Source of the DNA: Bubalus kerabau
Taxonomy: Eukaryota > Chordata > Mammalia > Artiodactyla > Bovidae
Length of the DNA: 64,000 bases
Assembly: GCF_029407905.1 (NCBI RefSeq)
Contig: NC_073632.1
Span: 56,716,964 to 56,780,963, forward strand
Direction: 5' to 3'
Part shown: one piece after another, positions 1 to 12,127 of the stretch
Layout of the letters: the number at the start of each line of letters is the position of its first letter
Numbering within the stretch: position 1 is the first letter of the stretch
Made by a program: the position numbers and the translations under genes
Notes under the pieces: generated by a model
Database searches by the model: none
The model's input: only the letters and a program-made list of their open reading frames with translations
What the model was told of the DNA's origin: nothing

Positions 1-1009
1 CTTTCTTGATCTCTAGAGTCAATTACTTCATAAAGGAAAACCTGAGATTTAATTGAGCAAAATTTAGCAAATTCCATTGCTAAGAGCTTTATTTATGTGC
101 TGCTAAATGATCAGACAATGATATCAAACTAGAAGTTCTTGTGTCAGAGATGACCTCCACACCACAGGCCAGAAAATATCTCTCAAGATTAAAATAGTAA
201 ACTTTCTCCATTAAGGCATAAAAAAGAAAATTTTATTATTAAGAGTGACTTAAATAGCAAAATCTATGTTTAGCAAGAGTGCAGAATGTCCCAGTCTCAA
301 AAGTAATTATCCTAAAAGTAATGGTGAATGAAATTGAGTTTAAAATTCAATCTTAAAATTGAAAGGCATTATCAATTCTAAATCTGAGATAAAAGAAAAG
401 CAGAATTTGCTAGCTTTCACATCATGCCCTTATGTGATGATTTTAAGCCTCTGTGTTTGCTTTTCCCTTCAGTTGGGAAGAACCCACTCTCCTTGACCCC
501 TTGGCCAAGGCTTTTTCAAGACTCTTGTTCAAATGAAACCTCCTCAATGAAATCTTTCCAAATATGGTGGGGCATTAATGATGGAAAAATCAGACATTAC
601 ATGCTTCATGATATGGATGTGATACATTAGGAAATATTCATCTCTGCCTATAAAATATAATTGCAAAAAAGTAGAAACTCCATCTAATCAAGCTCCTCAA
701 TCTAACAATCAGTTTATGGGAAACATATGAACAGAAAAAACAGCTAAATGACACCCCAAAGAAGCAATTAACCAAATGCAGAATATGGGACAGAATAAAA
801 GATATAAAGATACATCATAACCAAATGCAATAGGTTGATCTTATTTTGCTCCTAATTCCAACAAAATAACTCTAAAAAGATATTTTTGAGATAATTAGGA
901 AAATTTGAGTATGTACTGGGTATTGGATGATATTAAGAAATTATCATTAATTAGTTAGATATTATAGTTATGTGGCTCTTGTATTAAAATATTCTTTTCA
1001 GTCAGAGAT
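1..1009. other. No gene or clear repeat
   Basis: AT-rich DNA. The one frame of about 68 codons here resembles no family I know, and there is no splice or codon signal to support it. I see no repeat I can name. Confidence 0.5.
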
Positions 1010-1205
1010 TCATGTTAGGTGAAATGACATGGAATTTGCTTTAAAATACTTAAGCCAAAAAAAAATGAGTAGATTATAGTTGAAATAAGATTGGAAAAAT
1101 TATGGAAATCATTGAGGCTGGTGATAGGTACCTGAGGGTTCACCGAACAACATTCTCTACTTTCTGTATCTTTGAAAATTTCCATAATAAAATGTTTTAA
1201 AGTGC
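1010..1205 (+). mobile_element. Ancient L1 (L1M-type) 3' end
   Basis: The segment resembles the 3' terminus of old mammalian L1 families: a 'tgctttaaaatact' stretch, an A-run, 'gaggctggtgataggtacctgag' in shortened form, and the ending 'tttccataataaaatgttt'. It is diverged and has no coding capacity. The subfamily cannot be fixed by eye. Confidence 0.5.
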
Positions 1206-2055
1206 TGAATATATGCAGTGTGGAGTAAAATCACAGAACTCTGTGTATACGAAGGTGAACAAAAGCTTCAGAGGAGCTTACAGTCTCAAGCAGGAAAAAC
1301 AATATTAAGCAATTTAATTTTATGAATAGTTAATAAATTAGAATTTGTTAGTGCTCCAGAAGAAAAATACAATGTGTCATGAGAATGAGCCTCTGTGCTT
1401 TCCTCAACACTCAGCTCAACCACCATACCAACTCTCAGAGTTCTTATGTCCTAAGACATTCAATTTCTCTCTCCTTTGTCCCTTAACTCTTATATCAGAC
1501 ACAGTTTTATTCATAACATCTATTATAATTTACTGTACATATTTGACTCATGTCTGCCTAACCCATGCCCACCTCCCCTCCCCTTCAAGTTTATAAGGAC
1601 TTTAATGATAGGGAACACTATTCAATCCAGTTCTGGGTTAACTGGGCCTGTGTGGACATTACCTGGTCCCAGTACAACCAACTTCTCACCTAATGGTTGG
1701 GCTGTACACTGGTAATCATTGCTCAGATACATTACTGGAGCAAAGTTTTGAAATTGTTTGATAAGGACACAGACTTCTGATGGGCAGGCCCTCTACCTGC
1801 CACTACACTAAAGCCACATCAGGCCAAATGCCAGGACCCAGATGGACAGAAGGACTTTAGTCTGACCTCTGACACCTCAACTTCCTGACTTCACAGCTCA
1901 TGTCCCCTCACTTCTGTTCACCCTAAATTGGGGTTTGAGTTTTTTTTCTGTCCTTTGGAAAACCTCTCATTGAAGGTAGAAGAACCTAGATTCAGAGCAG
2001 AATGAAGCCAAAACTCTCCAAGAAAACCAAGTATCTTCTCTCTCTCAAGTGTGTG
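1206..2055. other. Unassigned sequence
   Basis: No gene. The part from about 1610 to 2040 is less AT-rich and reads like a degraded old repeat or LTR, but I could not tie it to a family. Confidence 0.4.
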
Positions 2056-2275
2056 TTGTGCTAAGTCACTTCAGTCATGTCTGACTCTTTGCAACTCCAT
2101 GGACTGTAGCCCACTAGACTCCTCTGTCCATGGGATTTTCCAGGCAAGGATACCAGATTGCGTTGCCACTTCCTATAACAGGGGATCTTCCCAACCCAGG
2201 AATCAAACCCCAGTCTCTTAGGTCTCCTGCATTGGCAGGCAGGTTCTTTACCACTAGCACCACCTGGGAAGCCCA
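2056..2275 (-). mobile_element. Bov-tA SINE
   Basis: Read on the minus strand it starts with the tRNA-like head 'gggcttcccaggtggtgct' at the right end and ends with the Bov-A body (cactccag..., 'gactgaagtgacttag') at the left. Box-B-like promoter sequence is degraded. A 92-codon frame runs through it by chance. Confidence 0.9.
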
Positions 2276-2711
2276 CTACACACCCTAATGTAATCATGGA
2301 AGTGATTATATTACCTAGTACATCCATTACCATTGCCATATTCTATTTTTAGAAGCAAGTAAAAGGTCTCATCTACACTCAAGGGCCAGACATAAACATG
2401 GTAGTCATCCTAGGGTCTGTCTGCTACATGTATGAACAACATTTGCACTATAATATTACTATACATTAATTTGCTTTTGAAATTTCAGAATCAACTTACA
2501 AAGAATAGCTATTAATATTCATTATAAAGTTCATAACAGGAGAGATGAAAAATATTAAAAGATATGTTCTAAAGTGGTTAAATGAATAAATGGAGAATAT
2601 GTTATTGAAAGTCATAAAGGTGACCACTGGAAAAAGTAAAAATAAGACATAATTTAAAAAAAAAATAGGAGGAAAGTGAATAGTTTCCTGGTAGCTTCTT
2701 AAAAATTTTTT

Positions 2712-3322
2712 GAATTTTATTTATTGTATTATTTATTTTTGGCTGTGCTGGGTCTTTGTTGCTGCACAGGCTTTTCTCTAGTTGTGGTAAGTGTGGGCTA
2801 CCCTTTGTTGCATTGCTGGCTTCTCATTGTGGTGGCTTCTCTTGCAAAGCACGGGCTCTAGGGCACATGGCATTCAACAGTTGCAGCTTCCAGGCTCTAG
2901 AGCACAGGCTCAAGAGTTGTGGCGATTGGGCTTAATTGCTCCCCTGCATGTGCTGCTGCTGCTGCTGCTAAGTCGCTTCAGTCATGTCCGACTCTGTGCG
3001 ACCCCAGAGACGGCAGCCCACCAGGCTCCCCCATCCCTGGGATTCTCCAGGCAAGAACACTGGAGTGGGTTGCCATTTCCTTCTCCAATGCATGAAAGTG
3101 AAAAGTGGAAGTGAAGTCGCTCAGTCGTGTCTGACTCCTAGTGACCCCATGGACTGGAGCCTACCAGGCTCCTCCGTCCATGGGATTTTCCAGGCAAGAG
3201 TACTGGAGTTGGGTGCCATTGCCTTCTCTGCCACTGCATGTGGGATCTTCCCAAATCAGGGATTGAACCTGTCTCTTGCATTGGCAGGCAAATTTTTTAC
3301 CACTGAGCCACCAAGAAAACCC
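2712..3322 (-). mobile_element. CHR-2-like cetartiodactyl SINE, split
   Basis: Sequence such as 'ggctgtgctgggtctttg', 'gtggcttctcttgcaaagc' and, after the interruption, 'gggatcttcccaaatcagg' through 'gagccaccaagaaaaccc' matches the CHR-2 type of tRNA-derived SINE in reverse orientation. It is split by the Bov-A2 at 2953-3233, so it is the older of the two. Confidence 0.8.
2953..3233 (-). mobile_element. Bov-A2 SINE (dimer) inside the CHR SINE
   Basis: Two Bov-A monomers are joined head to tail, with a (CTG)n run at the tail side and the linker 'catgaaagtgaaaagtgg' between them. The target duplication 'ctgcatgtg' is at 2944-2952 and 3234-3242. This directly shows insertion into the CHR element. 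Confidence 0.9.
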
Positions 3323-3583
3323 TGATATTTGTTTTTTGACTTATGTTTTCCCTTCATCTTTTATAAAGGAAATCAATACTTTCTAGTAGTCAAACTAGAA
3401 ATCAATCTACAAGTATATTGTTAAATGGTAATCACGGAAAGAAGTAAAAAACAAAAACCACTGATGCTTGCTTGTGTGGCACAGACCAGTGGTGGAAACA
3501 GGCAAGAAAGGAGACTCATTGTTGTTTTAGACTCTTGTGTATTATTTGATTTTTTTTTTTTTTTTAACCACCGCATTATTTTC

Positions 3584-3802
3584 TAGAAGGGCTTCCCTTG
3601 TGGCTCAGACGGTAAAGCGTCTGCCTGCAATGAGGGAGACCTGGATTCGATTCCTGGGTCGGGAAGATATCCTGGAGAAGGACATGGCAATCCACTCCAG
3701 CACTCTTGCCTGGAAGATCCCATGGATGGAGGAGCCTGATAGGCTACAGTCCATGGGGTCGCAGAGTCGGACATGACTGAGCGACTTCACTTTCTTTCAC
3801 CT
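3584..3802 (+). mobile_element. Bov-tA SINE
   Basis: The head 'gggcttcccttgtggctcag', an intact box-B-like 'gattcgattcc', and the body to 'gactgagcgacttcacttt' are all present. The flanking duplication 'ttattttc' is at 3576-3583 and 3803-3810. A T-run at 3550-3565 lies just upstream. Confidence 0.93.
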
Positions 3803-3974
3803 TTATTTTCATATTATTTTTAAACTTGCTTTAAACATAAGACATTTTAGGAATTGGGTGACAATAACACTGATGTTGAAGCTGAAACCAAGGCAGAGCC
3901 TTGGTCTTCTGATTCTAAAGCCATTCCGCATTCCCATACAACACATTGCTCAAATACATTTAAACAAAAGGCAG

Positions 3975-4090
3975 GAATTCTGGGTTCCAGTTCTGGATTT
4001 GCCATAATTTGTTTGGGGCAAGTCATTCACTGAACTTTAGTTTCCTCATGTATATGTTGCATAATCATGTATACATTAGTGGTTTTTAAC
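3975..4090 (+). mobile_element. MIR fragment
   Basis: The core resembles MIR: 'ttccagttctggatttgcc', then 'ggggcaagtcattcactgaac' shortened, then 'agtttcctcatgta'. Diverged, about 115 bp. Confidence 0.5.
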
Positions 4091-4559
4091 TTTTTTTTTT
4101 AAGCAGCAAAATGTACTGTTCAAGTGAAATATTGGAGTCTCAGATTTGACAAAAGCTTGAAATGAAAGGGAAAAAAGTCAAACCTGAGCTTCTTTGACTA
4201 AAAAGGGCAGAATGAACACTTCAGGCTTCAACAGCCCAGGCAGACTCTTTCAGAGTCTAGAAATTTCTGCAGTCCAAGTATGTGAAAACCATCAAATTAG
4301 GTTCTAATTGAGAGGCTGGTTGGGTGGGGAGGCAGAGAGTTCACATTTCCAACAAACTTCCAGGTGGTGCTAATGTCGCTGGCCTTTTCATAAGTCACTA
4401 GATACTCTCAAGCCCCTTTCTAATGCCTTGATGGATTTTATCTTATCTTCATTTCCTACTTAACATCCATCTTTATGAGCCCACTGACAACAGAGATCAA
4501 TCTCAAAGAGCATCACTAGCTCTCGATTTACTAGTGAAGTTTTCTAGTGAAGGAGCAGG

Positions 4560-5052
4560 ACCATCTGAATCTGCAGTGAGGTACCAGAGCACAGTGACAG
4601 AGGACATAATCTCTGGGTGTTACAATTTCAGGTCTTAATTGTCCCACTTACTGGTTAGGTGACCTTGGCAAGTAACTTCACTTCTTTGACTATTAGGTTT
4701 CTCATCTGTAAAATGGAGATAAAAGTAGCTGTCTTCAAGGCTATTGGGAGGATTATAAATGGTATTTATCTTTAAAAGCCTTAGCATGATGCCTTGAATG
4801 CCATGAAAAGTGTGAAAATGTGAGTCACTCAATTGTGCCTGACTCTTCGCAATCCCATGGACTGCAGCCCACTAGGCTCCTTTGTATATGGGATTTTCCA
4901 GGCAAGGATTCTGGAGTGGTTTGTCATTTTCTTCTCCGAGGGATCTTCCCCACCCAGGGATCAAACCCAAGTCTCCTGCCCTGCAAGCAGATTCTTTACA
5001 GACTGAGCTACCAGGGAAGTCAATGGGCAATCAATAAATGTTAGCCATTAAA
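4560..5052 (+). mobile_element. MIR, split by Bov-tA
   Basis: MIR core 'cttactggttaggtgacctt', 'ctcatctgtaaaatggaga' and 'gggaggattataaatg' precede the SINE. The MIR tail 'gcaatcaataaatgttagcc' continues after it at about 5025-5045. Confidence 0.7.
4808..5022 (-). mobile_element. Bov-tA SINE inside MIR
   Basis: Minus orientation, from the body 'gtgagtcactcaattgtgcc' at the left to the head 'gagctaccagggaagtc' at the right. It interrupts the MIR tail. Confidence 0.9.
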
Positions 5053-5053
5053 G

Positions 5054-6070
5054 GGGCATAGGGGATATTTTAAAGAATTGCTTGCAAAGCCTTAAATCTA
5101 GTATCAAAGTACCTGTGCATAAAGAATTCTAACCTGTGGTTGGTAGACTCACGGCAAAGGAACGATGTACAGGGCAAAAGCACATGAAGGGTTCAGTAGC
5201 AGAAATAAACTGCTATTTTCACCAGGGCCCTACTGACTATTTACAGCCTATCAGGACAACAGTGTCATGATTTCATTACAGTTACCCAATGTATCACCAG
5301 AAAGTATTGTTCACATAATGTGTCTCTGTAAGAACAAGTTATAAAAAAAATACAGACAAGAACAGATCTTTTCTGTCAAAACTAACTAAAATCTGCTCTG
5401 AAACTGATTCCACCTCCTTAGCTTTTCTGTCATTTTTTTCCTGATAAAATCTCTACTGTTATAAGAATATATATATATATATACACACACACATACACAC
5501 ATATATATATATCTTACAATTATCCTCAAAACCAAGAATTAACATTCTTTCTATCATATCAAAAATATTCCCTCTAATATTTTCCCCCAGCTCACAACAG
5601 ACAAGTTATCAAAATAAATTTTTGTGAAGATTCTATACCATAGAATTCTAGATTTAAAGAGAGGAGGTCATACTACATTACTGGGAAACTTACTCAAGGA
5701 TGCTCTGGCTCTTTCTGATTTTCTCTGAAGTGGCACTCCCTATGACAATATAATTCATTGTGTGGGATAGCCTAGGAATTCAGTGATTTGGGGCTGAAGC
5801 ATCATGCTAAACTTTGGCAGAGTATTGTGCAAAGATCCAGCCTCAGTCAAAATGCAATTCCAGAAAGCTTAACCATGAATAGACAGCTAATTTAGAAAAT
5901 AATTGAAAACTTAATCTGTCAGTAGAATATGAAAGAATAAATGCTAAAGCTTCATCAAATGATTACTGACTAGAGGCTGCACATATTTTCAAAAATAAAA
6001 CAATTTATTAGAAGCACAGACATTGCAGAAGGGCAATTACACAAGGCAGAAAAGGAATTTGTTGAGTCTT
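5054..6070. other. Mostly unique DNA with a TA/CA microsatellite
   Basis: No gene recognised. At 5466-5513 is a compound microsatellite made of (TA)n, (CA)n and (TA)n again. Confidence 0.6.
5466..5513. repeat. Compound (TA)n(CA)n(TA)n microsatellite
   Basis: Alternating 'atatatat', 'acacacac' and 'atatatat' blocks. Likely length-variable between individuals. Confidence 0.9.
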
Positions 6071-6081
6071 AGTGAGTCTCC

Positions 6082-6309
6082 TGGGGGCTTCCTTGAGGGC
6101 TCAGTTGTAAAGAATCTGCCTGCCAATGCAGGAGACACGAGAGATGCAGGTTCAATCCCTGGATCAGGAAGAACACCTGGAGTAGGAAATGACAGCCCAC
6201 TCTAGTATTCTTGCCTGGGAAATCCTACAGACAGATGAGCCTGGTGGGTTACAGTCCATGGGGTTGCAAAAGGATCGAACATAACTTAGGGACTAAACAA
6301 CAACAACAA
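6082..6309 (+). mobile_element. Bov-tA SINE with 11-bp target duplication
   Basis: The head 'gggcttccttgagggctcag' and the body to 'gggactaaacaacaacaac' are present. The direct repeat 'agtgagtctcc' is at 6071-6081 and 6310-6320. The tail is a short (CAA)n. Confidence 0.95.
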
Positions 6310-6439
6310 AGTGAGTCTCCCAGACAATACTAAAGAAAAGAAGGTGGAGATAAAGCTCACCTACATGTTCCAATATGATATATTTTGTTTTCTCAAATTA
6401 AAGAAGCAGCATTGTCATTTTTATAACCTCTAGATTAAA

Positions 6440-6535
6440 AAGCAAGTGAATTGACTTATTCCCCAATTTTACCTCTAATGGGTTGTATGACCTTGGGCAA
6501 GTCATTCAATTTCTCTGAACTTTGACTTTTTATTG
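6440..6535 (+). mobile_element. MIR fragment
   Basis: 'ttgtatgaccttgggcaagt' followed by 'tcaatttctctgaactttg' is the conserved MIR core. Confidence 0.6.
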
Positions 6536-8497
6536 AATGAATGGATCGATCATTTCAATTATAATTTTATTACAAATATAAATATGTTTATTTTATTAAA
6601 ATATATAGAAAACTATATAAACTTCTAATTTTTCTACATTTGTTCTGTGTTTATTATTGCAACCCTCTCAATACTCATTGTTTACTTTGTTCCAACCTTT
6701 CAGAAACTTAAGAGTAACAAATATTAAATGGTTAAAATAAATTGTATTTGAGAAGGAGGGGTGTATATGTGAGAAAAAGAGACAACGAGTTCACACCTAA
6801 AAGAATACATATGTGTTTAAGATAAATGAATATCCCTTTCTAAAACAAACCTAGGTTTTAGTTTTATTTGACTTGTGTATATACACTATTGCCTCCTGGA
6901 GAAGAAGTTCAGCTTCAGAAAGATTCTGCACAGTGTGTGGTACAGTCTCTCAGGCATTTAGGGAGTTATGAGGCATCATGCCCATTAGAACTATTTCTTC
7001 CCCATAGAATTACTCTTTCTTCTCTTCCATGACAGTTCTTCATATTATTTCCCAAAAGGCACAGAGTCTTATATCTTGTAGCACTCAATAAATGCTTGCA
7101 GAATAAAATTGAATGCTAGCCAATGTGAAAATAGAGCAAAAGAAGAGGTATCTCCTTCTGAACTTCTTTCTCCTGGGTCTATAAGTGCCTTTCTCTTACT
7201 TTGAGGTCTCAGTGTCCACCCCACCAAGGAAGTCTGCCCTTTCTCTAGTTCTCTGCCCTTTCTCTAGTTCTCTAGTTCTCTGCAAACCTCCTGCAGCTCA
7301 GCCACCTGCTTCCTGATAGAGTTAACCAGCATGCACCTCCCACACCAGATGGCTCCCCTCCTTTGCCTTTGCTTGGCAAAAATTTACAAACATATTTCTA
7401 TGTGTCCACACCGGGACATGCATGGACACATTCAAGGGTCAAGAATCTGTATAAGCATCAGCAGAAGCAGCTCAAAGAGCCCCCAGTGAACTTGAAAGAT
7501 TTGTATTGTTGCACTATTTTGCATTCTTTTCTTGTTTACACTGTTGTGTGTGTGTGTGGTATACACACACTTTGTTTTAGAAGTTTTCTTTCCCCCATCT
7601 ATCATCAGAATTCCTCACAAATTTTTCAAGTTTCACGCAACAAGGCCATATCAGAGAACTGAAAATGATTTCTTTAGTCTCAGTTTCCTATCTGACCTCA
7701 CAATTTTGTATACCCTGATTATCAATCCCAACACCACGAGGATCATGAGAGGAAGACTGGAGTACTTCTTTAGTGCAGCTAGAATTAGAGGGTTGGGAAG
7801 GGAAAGTGCGTGGAGGAGGCAGACTTTAGAAGCTGTTTGGAAACCAAACTGGCAGATCACATGTACAGGCTGAAAATTCAGTTTTCGATCCACATTTCAG
7901 AGAAGCCTATCATGGCTCTCCTTCTTTTTGACTTAAATAGTTCAAAAGTGAACCCAGTTGTCAAAATGGGACTAGAGATACTATGGAGATGAAAGTTTTT
8001 TTTTCCTCCTGGTCCACCTGTTATGGAGCTGAAGGAAGGAATCAAATTTCACTTCTACCTCAGTTCCTCCTCTTACACTGTACAAACTAATATAAAAAGT
8101 AAGAACATAGTGACCTTAGAAAAAAACCAGAAACAAGAATTTAATTCTCAAACTCTTTTATAACTACCTTCCTTCACTAAAAATCAGTGAGCTATCTGAG
8201 CTATATAGCTCAGTGGGTTAGTTCCATGGTCTCAAAATACAGGCAAGGACCAGCAAACCCTTAAGGTATACCAGATTAACTACAGTGGGGTCATAGATCA
8301 TGTCATTTATGATATTGCTGAGCCTAAGCTTATAACTGTAGAGTAAATGAATAATTTCTAAGTTTTAGAAAAAGACTTTTGCTGATAACATTTTAAAACT
8401 GTCAATCTGCCCCTTGTATCCAGTGAAATTCTTTGGCTGGTCTGTTTGGTTGGGACGTTCGTTATAGTAGAAGTCAAAACTTGGTTTGAAATGTCCT
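6536..8497. other. No gene; small tandem repeats
   Basis: Frames of 60-113 codons at 7363-7992 overlap one another on both strands and match nothing I know. A short tandem repeat sits at 7234-7283, and a TG/CA palindromic tract at 7545-7572. Confidence 0.5.
7234..7283. repeat. Short tandem repeat, 'ctctgccctttctctagtt' unit
   Basis: Two full copies of a 19-bp unit are followed by two shortened 'ctctagtt' units, consistent with slippage. Confidence 0.8.
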
Positions 8498-8710
8498 GGG
8501 CTTCCCAGGTGGAGCTACTGGTAAAGAACTCGCCTGCTCATGTGGGAGACTCAAGAGACGTGATTCAATCCCCAGGTTAGGAAGATCCCTGGGAGGAAGA
8601 AATGGTAACCCACTCCACTAAGCTTGCCTAGGAAATCTCATAGACAGAGGAGTCTGGCGGGCTACAGTACATGGGGTCAAAAAGAGTCAGACACAACTGG
8701 GCGCACAAAC
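8498..8710 (+). mobile_element. Bov-tA SINE
   Basis: The head 'gggcttcccaggtggagct' is followed by a diverged body ending near 'gacacaactgggcgcacaa'. Confidence 0.88.
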
Positions 8711-8811
8711 ATGCACACATACATATGGCTGATTCTAGACATTATCAGGGCCGTTGCATATATATTCCAACTTCCTCTGTCCGTCTTCACCACTGTTTAG
8801 TAGTGTGTGTA

Positions 8812-9020
8812 GTGTAGTGAAGTCGCTCAGTCGTGTCCGACTCTTTGCAACCCTGTGGACTATAGCCGACCAGGCTCCTCTGTCCATGGGATTCTCCAGG
8901 CAAGGATACTGGAGTGGGTTGCCATTTCCTTCTCCAGGGGATCTTCCCGACCTAGGGATCGAACCTGGGTCTCCCACATCACAGGCAGATGCTTTACCCT
9001 CTGAGCCACCAGGGAAGCCC
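8812..9020 (-). mobile_element. Bov-tA SINE
   Basis: Minus orientation. 'gtgaagtcgctcagtcgtgt' is at the left and the head 'gagccaccagggaagccc' at the right. It is close to the family consensus, with several intact CpGs, so relatively young. Confidence 0.93.
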
Positions 9021-10091
9021 TATATATTTACTTGCACATCTCCCAACTTCACAAAATCATCCTCCACCCACCTGGAGAAAGAAATGAGAAAAATCAATAA
9101 AAGCTGATGTCCTTGAGTAATTTCCACTGCCAATTTCTTCTTGAAAAAGCAATCAAGGCAAAAACTTTATTTGTTTCACAGCCAATGGGAGGGAGAAAAT
9201 CCATCATTTTCTTAAACATTTTCCTTTAGTTCAAGGAAATCCTTCCATTAAGAGCTGTCAACACGGAGCCACACAGTGTTGTTAAGCCACACAGAGGGTT
9301 AAAACAAAAACACAGTGCGGGTTCCTAATATCTACAGCAGCTTCACCCCTGACTTCCCACTGTTGCTGTCTGTCTCCATTCCTCTTCATTGGAACCAGTC
9401 TAGCATAATGCTTTTCCTGTGGACCAAAGGTTCTGAAGCCAAAAGCCATCATTTTGAAAAAAAAAAAAAAAAGAGAGAGAGAGAAAGTAATGAACATAAA
9501 CATCACTTCTCAATCACTTTGCTTGCTTCCAAAAGCATTGGTGCATTCATTTTTATTACTTTCCTAACGACACTTTCCCTAAATTGCTCTCAAGAAATAG
9601 CTGAGGAAAGAAGTTGGGGAAGGAGAGAGAGAAAAATAAGAGACCAAAGTTAAGGGCTGGCATTCTGAGTGGGCACTGTGTGTAGCTGTCTACCTCCTGT
9701 TCAGAAAGGCTTCCCACCTCACCAATTTCCTTACCCGACCAACTTTCTAAGGTTGAAAATGCCATCATTAGACTTAGAAAAGAGTTTGAATTAAAATGCT
9801 AGCTCCTACTAAATTACAATTGCAAATTCTGAGAAACCTTAAGTGATGTATGAGATCCATTTTTAAGACTACAGCATGATAGCAGTAATGGATGACAAAC
9901 ATGAGAATCCTGAGAACGAATTTAGACAAAAGAGAGAGAGAAATTATTTCCCAAAATGATACAGAAAAATTATTGTTCAACATGATACAGATAAACTGCA
10001 AGTGACTAACTTTGAAGTCAGCATTAATTATGTTTTCAGTAACAAGAAAGAGAATCACAGGTTCTAATATTCACATTATTTGCCTTCTCTC
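9021..10091. other. No gene; A/GA-rich tract
   Basis: No family recognised. At 9458-9487 there is an A-run followed by (GA)n. Frames of 70-112 codons here are unsupported. Confidence 0.5.
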
Positions 10092-10305
10092 TCATAGAAC
10101 AGTGATGAAATGTGCAGACTCTGGCATCAGAATACCTTTTTTGAAGCCTGGCTCTGCCACTTAAAATGTATGTAACTTTGGACATATCCCCTTACAGTCT
10201 CAACCTCCCCATCTGTGAAATGGGTATAATAATAGTGGCTGTGCATGTAAAGGTTAGTGACATGTTACACATAAAATGCTTCATTCAGTGTCTGCTACAT
10301 TAGGA
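10092..10305 (+). mobile_element. MIR
   Basis: Nearly complete MIR: 'gcagactctggcatcagaa', 'cctggctctgccacttaaa', 'cccatctgtgaaatgggta', then 'aatgcttcattcagtgtctg'. Confidence 0.75.
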
Positions 10306-10326
10306 CAAAAACCTAAGTGTTTTCCG

Positions 10327-10351
10327 TCGTCATCATCATCATCATCATTAT
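10327..10351. repeat. (ATC)n microsatellite
   Basis: About seven trinucleotide units directly after the MIR tail, where MIR elements normally carry a simple tail. Confidence 0.8.
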
Positions 10352-10474
10352 GTAGGAATAACAAGAAGAACATGGACTCTGTGTAAGAAAATTAGATAGT
10401 AAAATGGTTAATTTGAAAATAATTCCCATTTTATGCAAATATTCCTTATAATTAAGTTCAGTGTCATATTACTG

Positions 10475-10635
10475 TTTGCTCCTCTTAAATGATAATAGTT
10501 ATCATTTATTGAGGAACTATTAAGTACAAAGCACTGTGTTATTACTATATGCCTTCAGATTTAATCTAAAACTTGGTACCTCCTACAAAGTTTCAGTTAC
10601 ATTTGATGATTAGCTCTGGATAACATAAGGCCTAT
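10475..10635 (-). mobile_element. MIR fragment
   Basis: 'tcatttattgaggaactatt' and 'aagcactgtgttattactat' resemble the reverse complement of the MIR 3' half. Diverged. Confidence 0.45.
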
Positions 10636-10689
10636 AATTAACAACACAATATCACATACTTAAAATTTTGCTAAGAACGTAGATATTAT

Positions 10690-10906
10690 GCTAAGTGATC
10701 TTCCCGCAAAAGAAAAAAATATTTTAAAAATAAATAGCAGGGGCAGGAGATAATTTTTGGGAGTGATGGGTAAGTTTATGGCCTTGATTATAGTGATAGC
10801 TTCATGGTCCAAACTCGTGACATATTAAACAGTAAATATGTACAGCTTTTTGTATATCAACCATAACTAAACAAAGTGGTTTCAATTAAAAAAAAAAAAG
10901 ACACAG
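10690..10906 (+). mobile_element. L1M-type 3' end
   Basis: 'gggtaagtttatggccttga', 'cataactaaacaaagtgg' and a terminal A-run match the 3' UTR end of old L1 families. Confidence 0.5.
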
Positions 10907-10984
10907 TACCCTGGAGAAGAGATAATTTTTCCCAAATAAGCAGATTAAATTTTAAAATTTATTTTCATACAGCAATTTATCTTC

Positions 10985-11465
10985 TAAATTTTTTTCTAGG
11001 GGAAAAGTATCATGCACAGAAATTTATATGCAACGTTTAGAGCAGCATCACCCATAACTGTCAAAACAGTGGGAAGAAAACCTGGATGCCTAAAAATATA
11101 GAATTGGATAAATACAAAATGTTCACCCTTTTGACAAAATAAGATTAAATTGTTTCAAAAAGAAATATTTAATACCCTGGGAAATTATCCAAAAAATGTA
11201 AGTAAAAAGAGCATTTTACAAAACATTATTTATAGTATATTTTCACCTGTATAAATATTAGTACAAAGTATCTAGCACAGAGCATAGATCAAAGGATACT
11301 TGTTAAACACATGTAAATCCAGAGAACAAAGACAGTAGGTTGTGTAATGTTGTCAATGGTTATGTAGAGGTAGAGAGATTACAAGTGATCCTTGACTTCT
11401 GCTTTATATTTTTCTGATTTCTCTGAATTTTATATAATAAGCAGATATTATTATTATAATTTAAA
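10985..11465 (+). mobile_element. Old L1/HAL1-like 3' end
   Basis: 'gcagcatcacccataactg' and 'acctggatgcctaaaaat' resemble the end of L1 ORF2 and its 3' UTR. The end 'tttatataataagcagatat' is typical of old L1M or HAL1 tails. Confidence 0.45.
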
Positions 11466-11877
11466 ACAACAACAACAAAACCTCATTCTGACTGTCTCAG
11501 AAAGTAACCAATCCTAAGAAGCTCAGCAAAGGAGAAGTATGTATAGGAGACAAGAATGAAACCCTATAGGACAGGTAAGTGAGGGCTTTAAAGACTGAGC
11601 GTAGGAAGAACCTGGACAAATTTCCTTAGCAGACACGGGGCACTGCAGCTGCTGTTGTTATATGCAGCAGGTAAGAACCAGAAAGTAGGTGTTAAAATTC
11701 CAATCCACCTCGACATTCATTAGTGTAAGACCCCATGTGACCAATTCTTTTTAGAGTTTAGAACCAAAAGGAACAGTCATCTTCTCTAAAAGAAGCCATT
11801 TAGATGTACCATCTTTCAGTCGGGGTCCACATGCGGAAAATGAATATTATTGTAGTAAATAATTCATGGGCTTTGAA
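11466..11877. other. No gene or repeat recognised
   Basis: Starts with a short (AAC)n tract; the rest is unremarkable. Confidence 0.5.
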
Positions 11878-12045
11878 TTCATGTGTGCTCAGTTGTGTCT
11901 GACTCTTTGCAACCACATAGACTGTAGCCCACAAGACTCCTCTGTCCATGGAATTTTCCAGGCAAGAATACTGGAGTGGTTTGCCATTTCCTTCTCCAGG
12001 GAATCTTTCTGACCTAGGGATCAAACCTGAGTCTCCTACATTACC
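11878..12045 (-). mobile_element. Bov-tA SINE, tRNA head missing
   Basis: Body 'gtgctcagttgtgtctgact' through 'gggatcaaacctgagtctcc' in minus orientation. The head beyond 'tcctacatta' is missing, so the copy is 5' truncated. Confidence 0.85.
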
Positions 12046-12127
12046 TGCTTATTGAAGATTAAATGAGATACTACACGTGTGACAGAAATCACTCATTAAT
12101 ATTAGTTGCTTGTATAATTACTATCAG

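Noticed and set aside
1610..2040. Possible LTR or old repeat
   Set aside because: No terminal dinucleotides, poly-A signal or target duplication could be placed, so it is left unassigned.
3584..3802. Bov-tA tRNA-like heads as functional tRNA genes
   Set aside because: The heads keep a box-B-like motif but are fused to the Bov-A body and do not form a complete tRNA; they are SINE promoters.
5466..5513. Alternating purine-pyrimidine tract as a regulatory or CRISPR-like array
   Set aside because: It is an ordinary TA/CA microsatellite, with no spacer structure.
7363..7992. Cluster of 60-113 codon frames on both strands as a possible gene
   Set aside because: The frames overlap each other on opposite strands, have no recognisable domain, and no splice or promoter context supports them.
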